Positions 17,082-23,892 of a stretch of 49,003 nucleotides of DNA are shown here, piece by piece. The translations under genes and the position numbers were made by a program. The stretch is taken from NCBI GenBank assembly GCA_051819745.1, contig JBNJGO010000004.1:1-49003 (forward strand), given 5' to 3'. This DNA comes from SKGA01 sp051819745 (GTDB lineage: Archaea; Nanobdellota; Nanobdellia; Woesearchaeales; SKGA01). The notes beneath the pieces are model-generated. The model ran no database searches and was not told the DNA's origin. It worked only from the letters and a program-made list of their open reading frames with translations. Positions within the stretch are counted from its first letter, which is position 1. Each line of letters starts with the position of its first letter.

Positions 17082-18689
17082 TCAAAACGTATTATCTGAA
17101 AAAAACCGACGATATTTTGCTAATGCAGATTCAAAACTATTATTTTGAAATAAAGCAGTCATAGTATTACGATACAAACAATTAAAAGAAGGTTTTTTAG
17201 TAAGATTAACACGTCGCAAGTCAGGTTCATTATTTGAAAATAAAGAATTATCCCTTTCAGAAACATATACTACGTCAGGTTTGAAAGTAGCATTTTCATT
17301 GAAAGAAGATAAAGACATCGAAGCATCTTCAAAAAGATAAATTGAATCAGAAGTAGTGTATTGCATGACAGTTCTCACAGGATTAGAATAAACATTAACA
17401 ACAGCAGATTCTACTCTAAACGAACCTAAATAACCCTTGAGATTTTCATTGAAAAACACTTCTTTTGATACTTTCTGATCAATAAATTTGTTGGTAAAGA
17501 ATCTATTATCTAATTTCTCATAATAAATCCTCACCTGAACACCGTTATGAATAGGTAAAAATAATTGCTTTCCTTGTTCATCAATATAAGGAATTGGGCG
17601 AACACCTTCAAAATCAATATCATATTTTTTTGGATTAACATCAATAGCTTGTCGTTGAAGGATCCTGTTTGTCTCAACGATAGCACTTGTTAACTGAGCA
17701 CCATCCGAATTAGATTTCCAAGGAACATTAGTAACAACTACAATACCATTATCATAGGAATATAAACCAGTAGGATTTATTGAATCAGAAGGCATGTATT
17801 CTCCGTTCAAAACCAATTCATTAGAAAAAATATGCTTATCCTTTTCAACTAATTGTTTTTCATAATCTATCTCTCGAAGCAATAATTTTTTTGTTCGAAT
17901 AATATTTTTTTTTGAAACATCAGTCGAAACAAATGAAGAATAAAGCAAGCACGTATCAACAAAACCCTTAGCACGAGCGAGAGATTCAAGATTTTTTGAT
18001 TGTAACAAAGAACCCATAAAATCATCAAATTTTTTATCATTAGAAAGAACATCTTCTAAATCATAAGACGAAACTTTATCTAACTGCATTGCAGAAATGT
18101 CATTAACTTTACTATCAAGATATTCTGTTGAATAATCATTAGCATCAGCAAAATCTCGAAGAGATTCAGCATGATTAAAAAACGTCTCATACGCTAAAGA
18201 ATCCATATCCAATATAGTGGACACCACCTTATCAAGAGCACGCTCATCAGTCAACTCAAGAGTATAACGATCATGCTTATTAGCTTGACGACGAGACAAA
18301 TCCTGTTGTAATCGTGAAGGCAAAGAAGAACGTTTTGAAACTGAAGATTGATCTAACAAGGTATTAGCTTCAACAAGATCATCATCAAGAACGGCAGAAG
18401 TATAATCGAGAAGAAAAGAAACATCCTTTCTAGCAACAGAATAATCAGATATTTTCGAAGCAGAAGTAGCTTTTTTACCACGTTCAACAACAACATCCAA
18501 AGAATCTTCTAACTGTGAAACATCAAAAGAAAAATTCCCTGGCGTTTCCTCTCCAGCTACCTGTTCAGAAAAATCAGATTCAAACACTTCATGAGGTTCA
18601 TATTCTTGCGATAAAGCCGTTGCTGAAAGTACTAGACTCGCAAGACCGACAGCATATTTAACAAAAGAATGTTTTGGAGATAAAGACAT
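17082..18689 (-). CDS. Large secreted protein of unknown function
   Basis: A 535-residue protein with a clear signal peptide (basic start, hydrophobic 13-24, cleavage near SATALSQ). The N-terminal half is helical and Asp/Ser/Lys-rich; the C-terminal half has many beta-like strands (LFLPIHNGVQVRIYYEK, ESAVVNVYSNPVRTVMQY). No transmembrane anchor or known domain is seen. A TTTATAAA box about 25 bases upstream of the ATG indicates a leaderless message. Probably a surface or periplasm-like protein. Confidence 0.7.
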   Translation of the reverse strand: MSLSPKHSFVKYAVGLASLVLSATALSQEYEPHEVFESDFSEQVAGEETPGNFSFDVSQLEDSLDVVVERGKKATSASKISDYSVARKDVSFLLDYTSAVLDDDLVEANTLLDQSSVSKRSSLPSRLQQDLSRRQANKHDRYTLELTDERALDKVVSTILDMDSLAYETFFNHAESLRDFADANDYSTEYLDSKVNDISAMQLDKVSSYDLEDVLSNDKKFDDFMGSLLQSKNLESLARAKGFVDTCLLYSSFVSTDVSKKNIIRTKKLLLREIDYEKQLVEKDKHIFSNELVLNGEYMPSDSINPTGLYSYDNGIVVVTNVPWKSNSDGAQLTSAIVETNRILQRQAIDVNPKKYDIDFEGVRPIPYIDEQGKQLFLPIHNGVQVRIYYEKLDNRFFTNKFIDQKVSKEVFFNENLKGYLGSFRVESAVVNVYSNPVRTVMQYTTSDSIYLFEDASMSLSSFNENATFKPDVVYVSERDNSLFSNNEPDLRRVNLTKKPSFNCLYRNTMTALFQNNSFESALAKYRRFFSDNTF

Positions 18690-18816
18690 ATATGTTGTTA
18701 AACAGTAGAAATTTATAAATTTTTCTATTTTTAACTACTGTTTAGTGGTTCTTTTATTTTTTAAGCATATGATACAACACACACTCAAATCCAAAACAAA
18801 AGAAGAAAAGAAACTC

Positions 18817-18907
18817 AAAGAAAAAAAAGATGCGAGGGAGGATAAACTCACTAACGCTCGAGACCCTCACTCGACAAGAAAAAAAGAAAAAAAAGATGCG
18901 AGGGAGG
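18817..18907. repeat. 25-bp direct repeat that includes the tRNA-Leu(UAA) 3' end
   Basis: The same 25 bases occur at 18817-18841 and 18883-18907, spaced 66 bp. On the minus strand the unit is the last 11 bases of tRNA-Leu(UAA) followed by a T-rich terminator tract. Duplication of a tRNA 3' end is what an integrase attachment site leaves behind, but the interval is tiny and carries no integrase. Slipped duplication of the terminator is an equally simple cause. Confidence 0.6.
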
Positions 18908-19021
18908 GGATTTGAACCCCCGAACCCACTAAGGGACAGGATAACCTTTCAGCCGACAACAAGAACATATTGTCGAACTGTCTTAAGTCCTGCGCATTTG
19001 ACCAGACTTTGCTACCCCCGC
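18897..19021 (-). tRNA. tRNA-Leu(UAA) with a 39-base intron
   Basis: The acceptor stem GCGGGGG pairs with CCCTCGC; D arm GCA/TGC; anticodon stem CAGGA/TCCTG around loop CTTAAGA (anticodon TAA). A class II variable arm (CCCTTAGTGGG) and T arm GGGGG-TTCAAAT-CCCCT follow. The loop is interrupted after position 37 by 39 bases (18943-18981) that fold with CGACAA/TTGTCG, the canonical archaeal intron site. Mature length is 86; CCA is not encoded. T-tracts downstream act as terminator. Confidence 0.92.
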
Positions 19022-19085
19022 GCGAATAAGTACTTAAAAAACTTCAAATATTTATAAAAATTACTCTATAAAGAAATAAAAGAAA

Positions 19086-19283
19086 CTAGAATCTCTTAAA
19101 CTGAGAAGATGTTTCAGTAAGATCGACATGACCTAAAAACACCGCTCGACAACAGTATCTTTCTAAACCAAGGTCATCCATAACAGCACGTTTATCCTCG
19201 CCTTTAGAAACTCGTTTAGAATATTCTTCCCAGAGGTGACCAATGGGTTTTCCGCAACTTACACAACGAACAGGTATAATCAT
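19086..19283 (-). CDS. rpoN: RNA polymerase subunit N (Rpb10)
   Basis: A 65-residue zinc-binding subunit. PVRCVSCGKPIGHLW and the later LERYCCRA supply the CxxC and CC zinc ligands of the family. It is the last gene of the ribosomal protein/polymerase operon, as in many archaea. The start MIIPVRC at 19283 is preferred over an in-frame ATG four codons upstream. Confidence 0.95.
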   Translation of the reverse strand: MIIPVRCVSCGKPIGHLWEEYSKRVSKGEDKRAVMDDLGLERYCCRAVFLGHVDLTETSSQFKRF

Positions 19284-19340
19284 AATATCAACCACACATA
19301 ATTTTACTATAATATATAAAAAAATAAAATAAAAATCGAA

Positions 19341-19736
19341 TTAACGATAGGATTTTTGTCTCTTTGAACGAGGATTTCCTTGACTGTTTGGCTTTGAAAC
19401 CTCTCGTCGACGAACATCAGCAACCAATAATTGCCGATCATAATCCATAAACACGTCTTTGAGCGAAGAGTATTTTTCTACTAAAGCTCTACCAATAGCA
19501 AGACGGCACGCTTCAGTTTGACTCATAAAACCCCCACCAGATACTGAGACCACAATATCCACTTTAGAAGCATTATCTCCAGCGAGGATAAGAGGTTCTT
19601 GTAATTTCAAACGAGCCATCGCAGGTTCAAAAGCATCGAGAGACGTATTATTAATTGTAATTCTGCCCGAACCAGACTTTAAGGTTGCTCGAGCAACAGC
19701 AGTTTTTCTTTTTCCTGAAGTAACAATTGATTTCAT
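19341..19736 (-). CDS. rps9: Small-subunit ribosomal protein uS9
   Basis: A 131-residue protein starting SIVTSGKRKTAVARA, with GGGFMSQTEACRLAIGRAL in the centre and the basic tail SKPNSQGNPRSKRQKSYR that reaches the P site. AGGTGA precedes the ATG at 19736; a GTG three codons earlier would bury the ribosome binding site. It follows uL13 with 5 bases between them. Confidence 0.97.
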   Translation of the reverse strand: MKSIVTSGKRKTAVARATLKSGSGRITINNTSLDAFEPAMARLKLQEPLILAGDNASKVDIVVSVSGGGFMSQTEACRLAIGRALVEKYSSLKDVFMDYDRQLLVADVRRREVSKPNSQGNPRSKRQKSYR

Positions 19737-19741
19737 GAATT

Positions 19742-20152
19742 TCACCTAAATCTCTTGAGAACATCACCAACGGTAATGTAATGGATCGACGGAAGCTTTT
19801 CAACACTAGCACCCTCAATACGAACCGGAGCCACATCCTTGAATTCTTCAGGCATCCCACTATAGCAAAGAACTCTCTTATACGCTTGAGCACCTTTATC
19901 TTGTTTATAGGGAAGCATACCTCGGATGGTCTTTCTCAAGAACCGATCTGGCATTTTCTGAAGGAAAGGACCTTTTGAAGGAATTCCACGTTCATTCTTT
20001 TCAGAAACATCAGCGATAGTTTTTGCCTTACGACCGGAAATGACTGCTTTTTCAGCGTTGACGACACGAACTTCTTTACCGAGAAGCGCTTGCTTTGCAG
20101 CAAAAGTAGCGATTCGACCAACAATCATATTTTCTGCATTGATAACGATCAT
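19742..20152 (-). CDS. rpl13: Large-subunit ribosomal protein uL13
   Basis: A 136-residue protein with N-terminal INAENMIVGRIATFAAK, then VVNAEKAVISG, GPFLQKMPDRFLRKTIRGMLP and KRVLCYSGMPEEF, all uL13 landmarks. The start is the ATG at 20152, with GGGGTAAT upstream; the longer frame begins at TTG. Between eL18 and uS9 in the standard archaeal order. Confidence 0.97.
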   Translation of the reverse strand: MIVINAENMIVGRIATFAAKQALLGKEVRVVNAEKAVISGRKAKTIADVSEKNERGIPSKGPFLQKMPDRFLRKTIRGMLPYKQDKGAQAYKRVLCYSGMPEEFKDVAPVRIEGASVEKLPSIHYITVGDVLKRFR

Positions 20153-20158
20153 TTTCAA

Positions 20159-20515
20159 TTACCCCATGATTCTGATATTTTTAGCACCTGGATTCTTTTC
20201 CATAAGAGCTTCAATAGAAAGAGCTTCTCCCTTTGTAGAAAGAATCTTTTCTTTTGCACCCTCAGAAAATTGCAGTGCAGCAACAGTCACTTTTCTATCA
20301 AGTAATCCGCTACCAAGAACCTTACCAGGAACGATGATTATCTCACCATCTCGAGCAGTTTTAGCTATTTTGAAAACATTTACCTCTCTTTTTCGACGAG
20401 TAGGTTTCTCAAGCTCGACAGCTACTTGTTTCCAGAGAGGAATCTTCTTATTAATAGCAAGCGTATTAAGCTCGCTAATGAGACCCTCTACATAATCATT
20501 TTTGATTCTTTTCAT
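20159..20515 (-). CDS. rpl18e: Large-subunit ribosomal protein eL18
   Basis: A 118-residue archaeal/eukaryotic-specific ribosomal protein. Landmarks are PLWKQVAVELEKPTRRKREVN, GEIIIVPGKVLGSG and a C-terminal KNPGAKNIRIMG. GTGATC precedes the ATG at 20515. A tRNA-Leu gene separates it from rpoD. Confidence 0.96.
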   Translation of the reverse strand: MKRIKNDYVEGLISELNTLAINKKIPLWKQVAVELEKPTRRKREVNVFKIAKTARDGEIIIVPGKVLGSGLLDRKVTVAALQFSEGAKEKILSTKGEALSIEALMEKNPGAKNIRIMG

Positions 20516-20605
20516 CTTGATCACAACAATTCCTATTATTTATTTATCATTCAGTTGTTTTTTTACGGAAAAAACATAAACCGTTACCACGTAAAACGTG
20601 AAAAA

Positions 20606-20734
20606 TGCGGGAGAAGGGTTTCGAACCCTCGCAGGCACTAAGCCACACGGCCCTCAACCGTGCCCGTTTGACCAATCCGGCGGACACGCTCGATAGTTCA
20701 TCTACTGGAGCGAGACCGTCTCCGGCACTCCCGC
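20606..20734 (-). tRNA. tRNA-Leu(GAG) with a 45-base intron in the D arm
   Basis: Acceptor GCGGGAG/CTCCCGC, anticodon stem CACGG/CCGTG with loop TTGAGGG (anticodon GAG), short variable arm GGC/GCC, and T arm GAGGG-TTCGAAA-CCCTT. The anticodon loop is uninterrupted. Instead 45 extra bases (about 20676-20720) sit before the D loop: removing them joins TGCCGGA to TTGGTCAAACGG and gives an 84-base class II tRNA with D stem CCG/CGG. The intron holds a CGCTC/GAGCG hairpin flanked by CGG/CCG, like a relaxed bulge-helix-bulge. CCGGA is repeated at both ends, so the exact splice site is ambiguous within five bases. Confidence 0.88.
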
Positions 20735-20770
20735 ATGATAAGCGTAATATAAGTATTCTTGAAGTATCAC

Positions 20771-21553
20771 CTATAATTCTTTTTTTGCGAGATTACCAAA
20801 TTCTTTGAGTTGGTCATTGAACACATCAATTGAACGAGTTACAATCTCTTTAGCAGATAACGCTCCAAACGATTCCACAGTAAAAATGAACGAAGAATTA
20901 TCAAGCGTTACATTGACAATCTCATCATTAACACCTGAAACCGCATCAACAAGTTGAGCACTGGAAATGAGTTCAGTGTCGATTTCTCCTTTTTTATTGA
21001 ATACTTGAGGAGGAAATTTACTTTTGAATGAGGAAAAATCTTTATGTTTATTATTTACCTTAATAATTGGTTTATGACGATACCATATAAGTCCAGGATT
21101 CCATTTACTATGTTCGTTACCAAGACCCAATCTCGCTGTAGCTTCAAATTCTAACTTTTGACCTTCATTAAGATGAACTAAAATAGTATCAGGATGAACA
21201 GGAGTAACTTTTGGATCTGCAGATTCGAGATCTTTAGCATACACTGTTCGGGGACCTTCCACTTTCAATGAAACTTTTAATTCACATTGAGCGCAACCAG
21301 CACCTTTACAAGGACATTTTTCTTTACGATTATATGAGTCAAGATCTGATTTGAAAACAACAAGACCTAGACGATGAGCAAGTACTTCATCATAAAGAAT
21401 AGAATCATTCTTATCAAAAGTAACATCATCGATAGCCATTGTTGGAACTTCATTTAACATGTAACGACGAAGCGCATTTGCATACGCAGGAGTCACATTC
21501 TCTAAAGTGAAATGTAAGCATTCATCGGAAGCAGATTGGATTGAAACTTTCAT
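20771..21553 (-). CDS. rpoD: RNA polymerase subunit D (Rpb3-like)
   Basis: A 260-residue polymerase assembly subunit. FTLENVTPAYANALRRYML, EVPTMAIDDV and DEVLAHRLGLV are the alpha/Rpb3 dimerisation landmarks. It keeps a ferredoxin-like Cys cluster, CPCKGAGC-x2-C, as in many archaeal D subunits that bind an iron-sulfur centre. AGGTG lies before two adjacent ATGs (21556 and 21553); the second has better spacing. Confidence 0.97.
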   Translation of the reverse strand: MKVSIQSASDECLHFTLENVTPAYANALRRYMLNEVPTMAIDDVTFDKNDSILYDEVLAHRLGLVVFKSDLDSYNRKEKCPCKGAGCAQCELKVSLKVEGPRTVYAKDLESADPKVTPVHPDTILVHLNEGQKLEFEATARLGLGNEHSKWNPGLIWYRHKPIIKVNNKHKDFSSFKSKFPPQVFNKKGEIDTELISSAQLVDAVSGVNDEIVNVTLDNSSFIFTVESFGALSAKEIVTRSIDVFNDQLKEFGNLAKKEL

Positions 21554-21576
21554 CATATAACACCTAATTTAAGAGT

Positions 21577-21978
21577 TTAAGGACGACGCCCTCTTTGCCC
21601 GCCTTTTTTCCTGCAACCACCATGATGGACAGGAGTAACATCTTCGATGAAACCTATTCGAAGACCCATTCTTGAAAGTGCACGAACCGCAGCCTGACTA
21701 CCAGGACCAGGATTCATAGGACCATTATGCCCCCCTGGAGCACGAATTTTGATGTGTAGTCCACCGACACCTTTCTCTTTAGCGATTTCGGCAGCTTCTT
21801 TTGCAGCTCTCATTGCAGCAGTAGGACTTGATTCTAAACGGTCACTTTTTACAACTTGACCACCGCTCGTTAAAGCAAGCGATTCAGAACCAGTTACATC
21901 AGTAATATGGATAATTGTATTATTGTATGAGGCGTAAATGTGCGCTACAGCCCATCGAACATTCTTATCAAATCTCAT
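21577..21978 (-). CDS. rps11: Small-subunit ribosomal protein uS11
   Basis: A 133-residue protein with IYASYNNTIIHITD, the GGLHIKIRAPGGHNGP segment and the tail VTPVHHGGCRKKGGQRGRRP, all diagnostic of archaeal uS11. Its ATG overlaps the stop of the uS4 gene by 4 bases, so translation is coupled. Confidence 0.98.
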   Translation of the reverse strand: MRFDKNVRWAVAHIYASYNNTIIHITDVTGSESLALTSGGQVVKSDRLESSPTAAMRAAKEAAEIAKEKGVGGLHIKIRAPGGHNGPMNPGPGSQAAVRALSRMGLRIGFIEDVTPVHHGGCRKKGGQRGRRP

Positions 21979-22784
21979 TTCTTCTCACCTTTATCATCAG
22001 AAGAATCATCGGACTTTGAATCAGTCTTAGTAGATGATTTTTTATTGGAGGAATCAGATTCCTTGTCGTCGTCTTTAGTAGCACCCTTAACATTCTTTTC
22101 AGATGCAGAGGTTTCTTTCTTGTCACTGTCAGAATCTTTTTTTTCAGCATCGCTTTTATTGTCACTTTTTTCTTTTGAAGAAGAGGACTCTGCTTTATCA
22201 TCCGATTTTTTTGATGTTGAAGAATCAGAATCTTTCTTTTTTGAAGAGCTTTTCTTTGTAGATTCTTTTTCAGGTTGTGCTCGCTCAGGATGTTCATCAC
22301 TGTAAAGCGAAGAGGATGTTGAAAATTCAATACCTGCTTCTTCAGAAACAGTTACTAAATATGACGGAGAAGTTACCTTATATCCGTTAACAAGAATATG
22401 TTCATGAGTGATGAACTGTCTTGCTTGTTTCACGGATCGTGCTAGACCCTTATTATATACAACTGTTTGTAAACGTCGATTCATAACATCATCAATTTTC
22501 AAACCAAGAATCTTGTCAAAAGATGCTTCTCCTTGAACAAGCCCTAGTTCATTAATACGACGGAACAAATGTTTTTTTTCAACAGCAACTTGATCAGAAG
22601 TAGCTGCAATCAGATATTTAGCTTGACTCTTGAATTTCTTCAAGACAGTCTCCATTCTCCATATCTCGCGTTTGTTTTTAGTCCCAAATTCTTTAGCAAG
22701 ACGTTTTTCGTCATCGATTCGGGATTTTATCCATGGATGATTTGGAGTTTCATATTTTCTTCGAATTCGTTTTGGAGTTCCCAT
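21975..22784 (-). CDS. rps4: Ribosomal protein uS4 with a long disordered tail
   Basis: A 269-residue protein. The first ~170 residues are archaeal uS4: TPKRIRRKYETPNHPW, an S4 RNA-binding domain (NRRLQTVVYNKGLARSVKQARQ) and HEHILVNGYKVTSPSY. After about residue 175 a Ser/Lys/Asp/Glu-rich tail of some 90 residues follows with no hydrophobic core. Archaeal uS4 normally ends near 170-190. The start is the ATG at 22784; the in-frame GTG upstream is less likely. The tail may be a mixed-charge tether at the ribosome surface. Confidence 0.96.
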   Translation of the reverse strand: MGTPKRIRRKYETPNHPWIKSRIDDEKRLAKEFGTKNKREIWRMETVLKKFKSQAKYLIAATSDQVAVEKKHLFRRINELGLVQGEASFDKILGLKIDDVMNRRLQTVVYNKGLARSVKQARQFITHEHILVNGYKVTSPSYLVTVSEEAGIEFSTSSSLYSDEHPERAQPEKESTKKSSSKKKDSDSSTSKKSDDKAESSSSKEKSDNKSDAEKKDSDSDKKETSASEKNVKGATKDDDKESDSSNKKSSTKTDSKSDDSSDDKGEKK

Positions 22785-22827
22785 TTTTTCATGCCACACT
22801 CGCTATTATTATAGTATTATTTTATGT

Positions 22828-23340
22828 TTATTTTCGAATAGTTGTTTTTTTCTTAACCGCGGAACCTTTACCAGCATTAGGTCTAAAGTGAGATCGAGTA
22901 CGTTGACCTCGAAGAGGTAGTCGCCACTGGTGTCTGAGACCTTGGAAGGATTTCATTTTCTTCTTTCGTTTAATATCATTGTCTTGTTTGTAATGAAGAT
23001 CAGAATGAAGTAAATGAGCGTCTTCACCAGTCTCATAAGATTTTTGAACATTATATGTCCAAGCAGGAATATCAAACTTAGCAGGGTTTTGAAGAACATT
23101 CTCGATTTGTTTAGCTTGCTTTTCAGAAAGAGAACCTGTTTGAGTCATAGAGTCGAAATCTGAAACTTTACAAATTATTCGAGCAAAATTCTCACCAACA
23201 CCAGTAATTTTTTGAAGAGCCAAATAAAGCGGTTTTTCACCCTTCAAATCAGTGTTTGCAATACGAACGATGTGCCGAAACTCACCATTATCTTGAGTGG
23301 AAGTGTCAGCCGTTTTTGAAGATGTTTCCTTTGTTGCCAT
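22828..23340 (-). CDS. rps13: Small-subunit ribosomal protein uS13
   Basis: A 170-residue protein, first gene of the operon. EFRHIVRIANTDLKGEKPL begins the conserved part after a 19-residue Thr/Ser-rich N-terminal extension. ALQKITGVGENFARIICK, GLRHQWRLPLRGQRT and the basic C-terminus KGSAVKKKTTIRK are uS13 landmarks. GTGATG lies just before the ATG. Confidence 0.97.
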   Translation of the reverse strand: MATKETSSKTADTSTQDNGEFRHIVRIANTDLKGEKPLYLALQKITGVGENFARIICKVSDFDSMTQTGSLSEKQAKQIENVLQNPAKFDIPAWTYNVQKSYETGEDAHLLHSDLHYKQDNDIKRKKKMKSFQGLRHQWRLPLRGQRTRSHFRPNAGKGSAVKKKTTIRK

Positions 23341-23365
23341 TATACATCACAATCGATTAAACTTA

Positions 23366-23431
23366 ATTTTATAATTTTTAGCAATACTACAACAATCGAT
23401 GACGAGAAAGAGAGATTACCAGTAATCACTC
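23366..23431 (-). promoter_or_regulatory. Promoter of the ribosomal operon with an upstream dyad
   Basis: On the minus strand AAATTATAAAAT near 23366-23376 lies about 30 bases before the uS13 ATG and is a likely TATA element. Some 35 bases further upstream, 23410-23431 is a perfect dyad GAG-A-GATTAC-CA-GTAATC-A-CTC, which could bind a dimeric regulator. The rest of the 304-base gap 23341-23644 holds only the tRNA-His terminator region. Confidence 0.35.
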
Positions 23432-23601
23432 CCTCAGCGCTCTTCACTCGGGATGTTGTATCGCTGATAGAAGAAACTAGAGCCCATTTATAAAACCTGT
23501 GGTTTTGTATTTGCAGTAGTCGTCTACATAAAGAATTGAAAAAAAAGAACAACAATACCTAAGCCAAACTCAAAAGAAAAAAGAGGGCTGCGCCTGATGA
23601 A

Positions 23602-23624
23602 GGAAAAAAAAAGACATTTTTTCC
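23602..23624 (-). terminator. Likely terminator of tRNA-His
   Basis: On the minus strand the tRNA-His end is followed after about 20 bases by GGAAAAAA-tgtc-TTTTTTTTTCC, a weak hairpin ending in a nine-T run. Archaeal RNA polymerase stops at T-tracts of this kind. Confidence 0.45.
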
Positions 23625-23644
23625 GGACCAGACGCCGAGAAAAG

Positions 23645-23763
23645 GGCGGCGCCTGGGATTTGAACCCAGACTAAGGGATTTCTGCATGCACGGATAAAGT
23701 CAAGAAAACTTTAGTTGTGCTCACCACAGTCCCTTGTGCTAACCAGGTTACACTAACGCCACC
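23645..23763 (-). tRNA. tRNA-His(GUG) with encoded G-1 and a 44-base intron
   Basis: An extra 5' G at 23763 pairs with C73, the identity mark of tRNA-His. The acceptor stem then reads GTGGCGT/GCGCCGC with two wobble pairs; D stem GTG/CAC; anticodon stem AGGGA/TCCCT with loop CTGTGGA (anticodon GTG); T arm CTGGG-TTCAAAT-CCCAG. The intron (about 23680-23723) follows position 37, the standard site, and folds with GCAC/GTGC and TAAAG/CTTTA stems. Confidence 0.92.
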
Positions 23764-23892
23764 ACAAGTATCTGAGAGTAACAGCAACTTATTTTTAAAG
23801 GTTTTGTGTGAATGTGAAATTTTTTAAACTAGAACAGTCATAAACGTAACTATTAAATATTTCCTCTCAACCAACGACTAGACGTGAGAAGT

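Noticed and set aside
18830..19057. Plus-strand frame across tRNA-Leu(UAA)
   Set aside because: It is read through the antisense of a well-folded tRNA gene.
23396..23470. C/D-box guide RNA
   Set aside because: ATGACGA and CTGA are present, but C' and D' boxes are missing and the C box has a mismatch.
23340..23555. Open frame upstream of uS13 on the minus strand
   Set aside because: It covers the promoter and dyad, its protein looks random, and uS13 has its own ATG and ribosome binding site.
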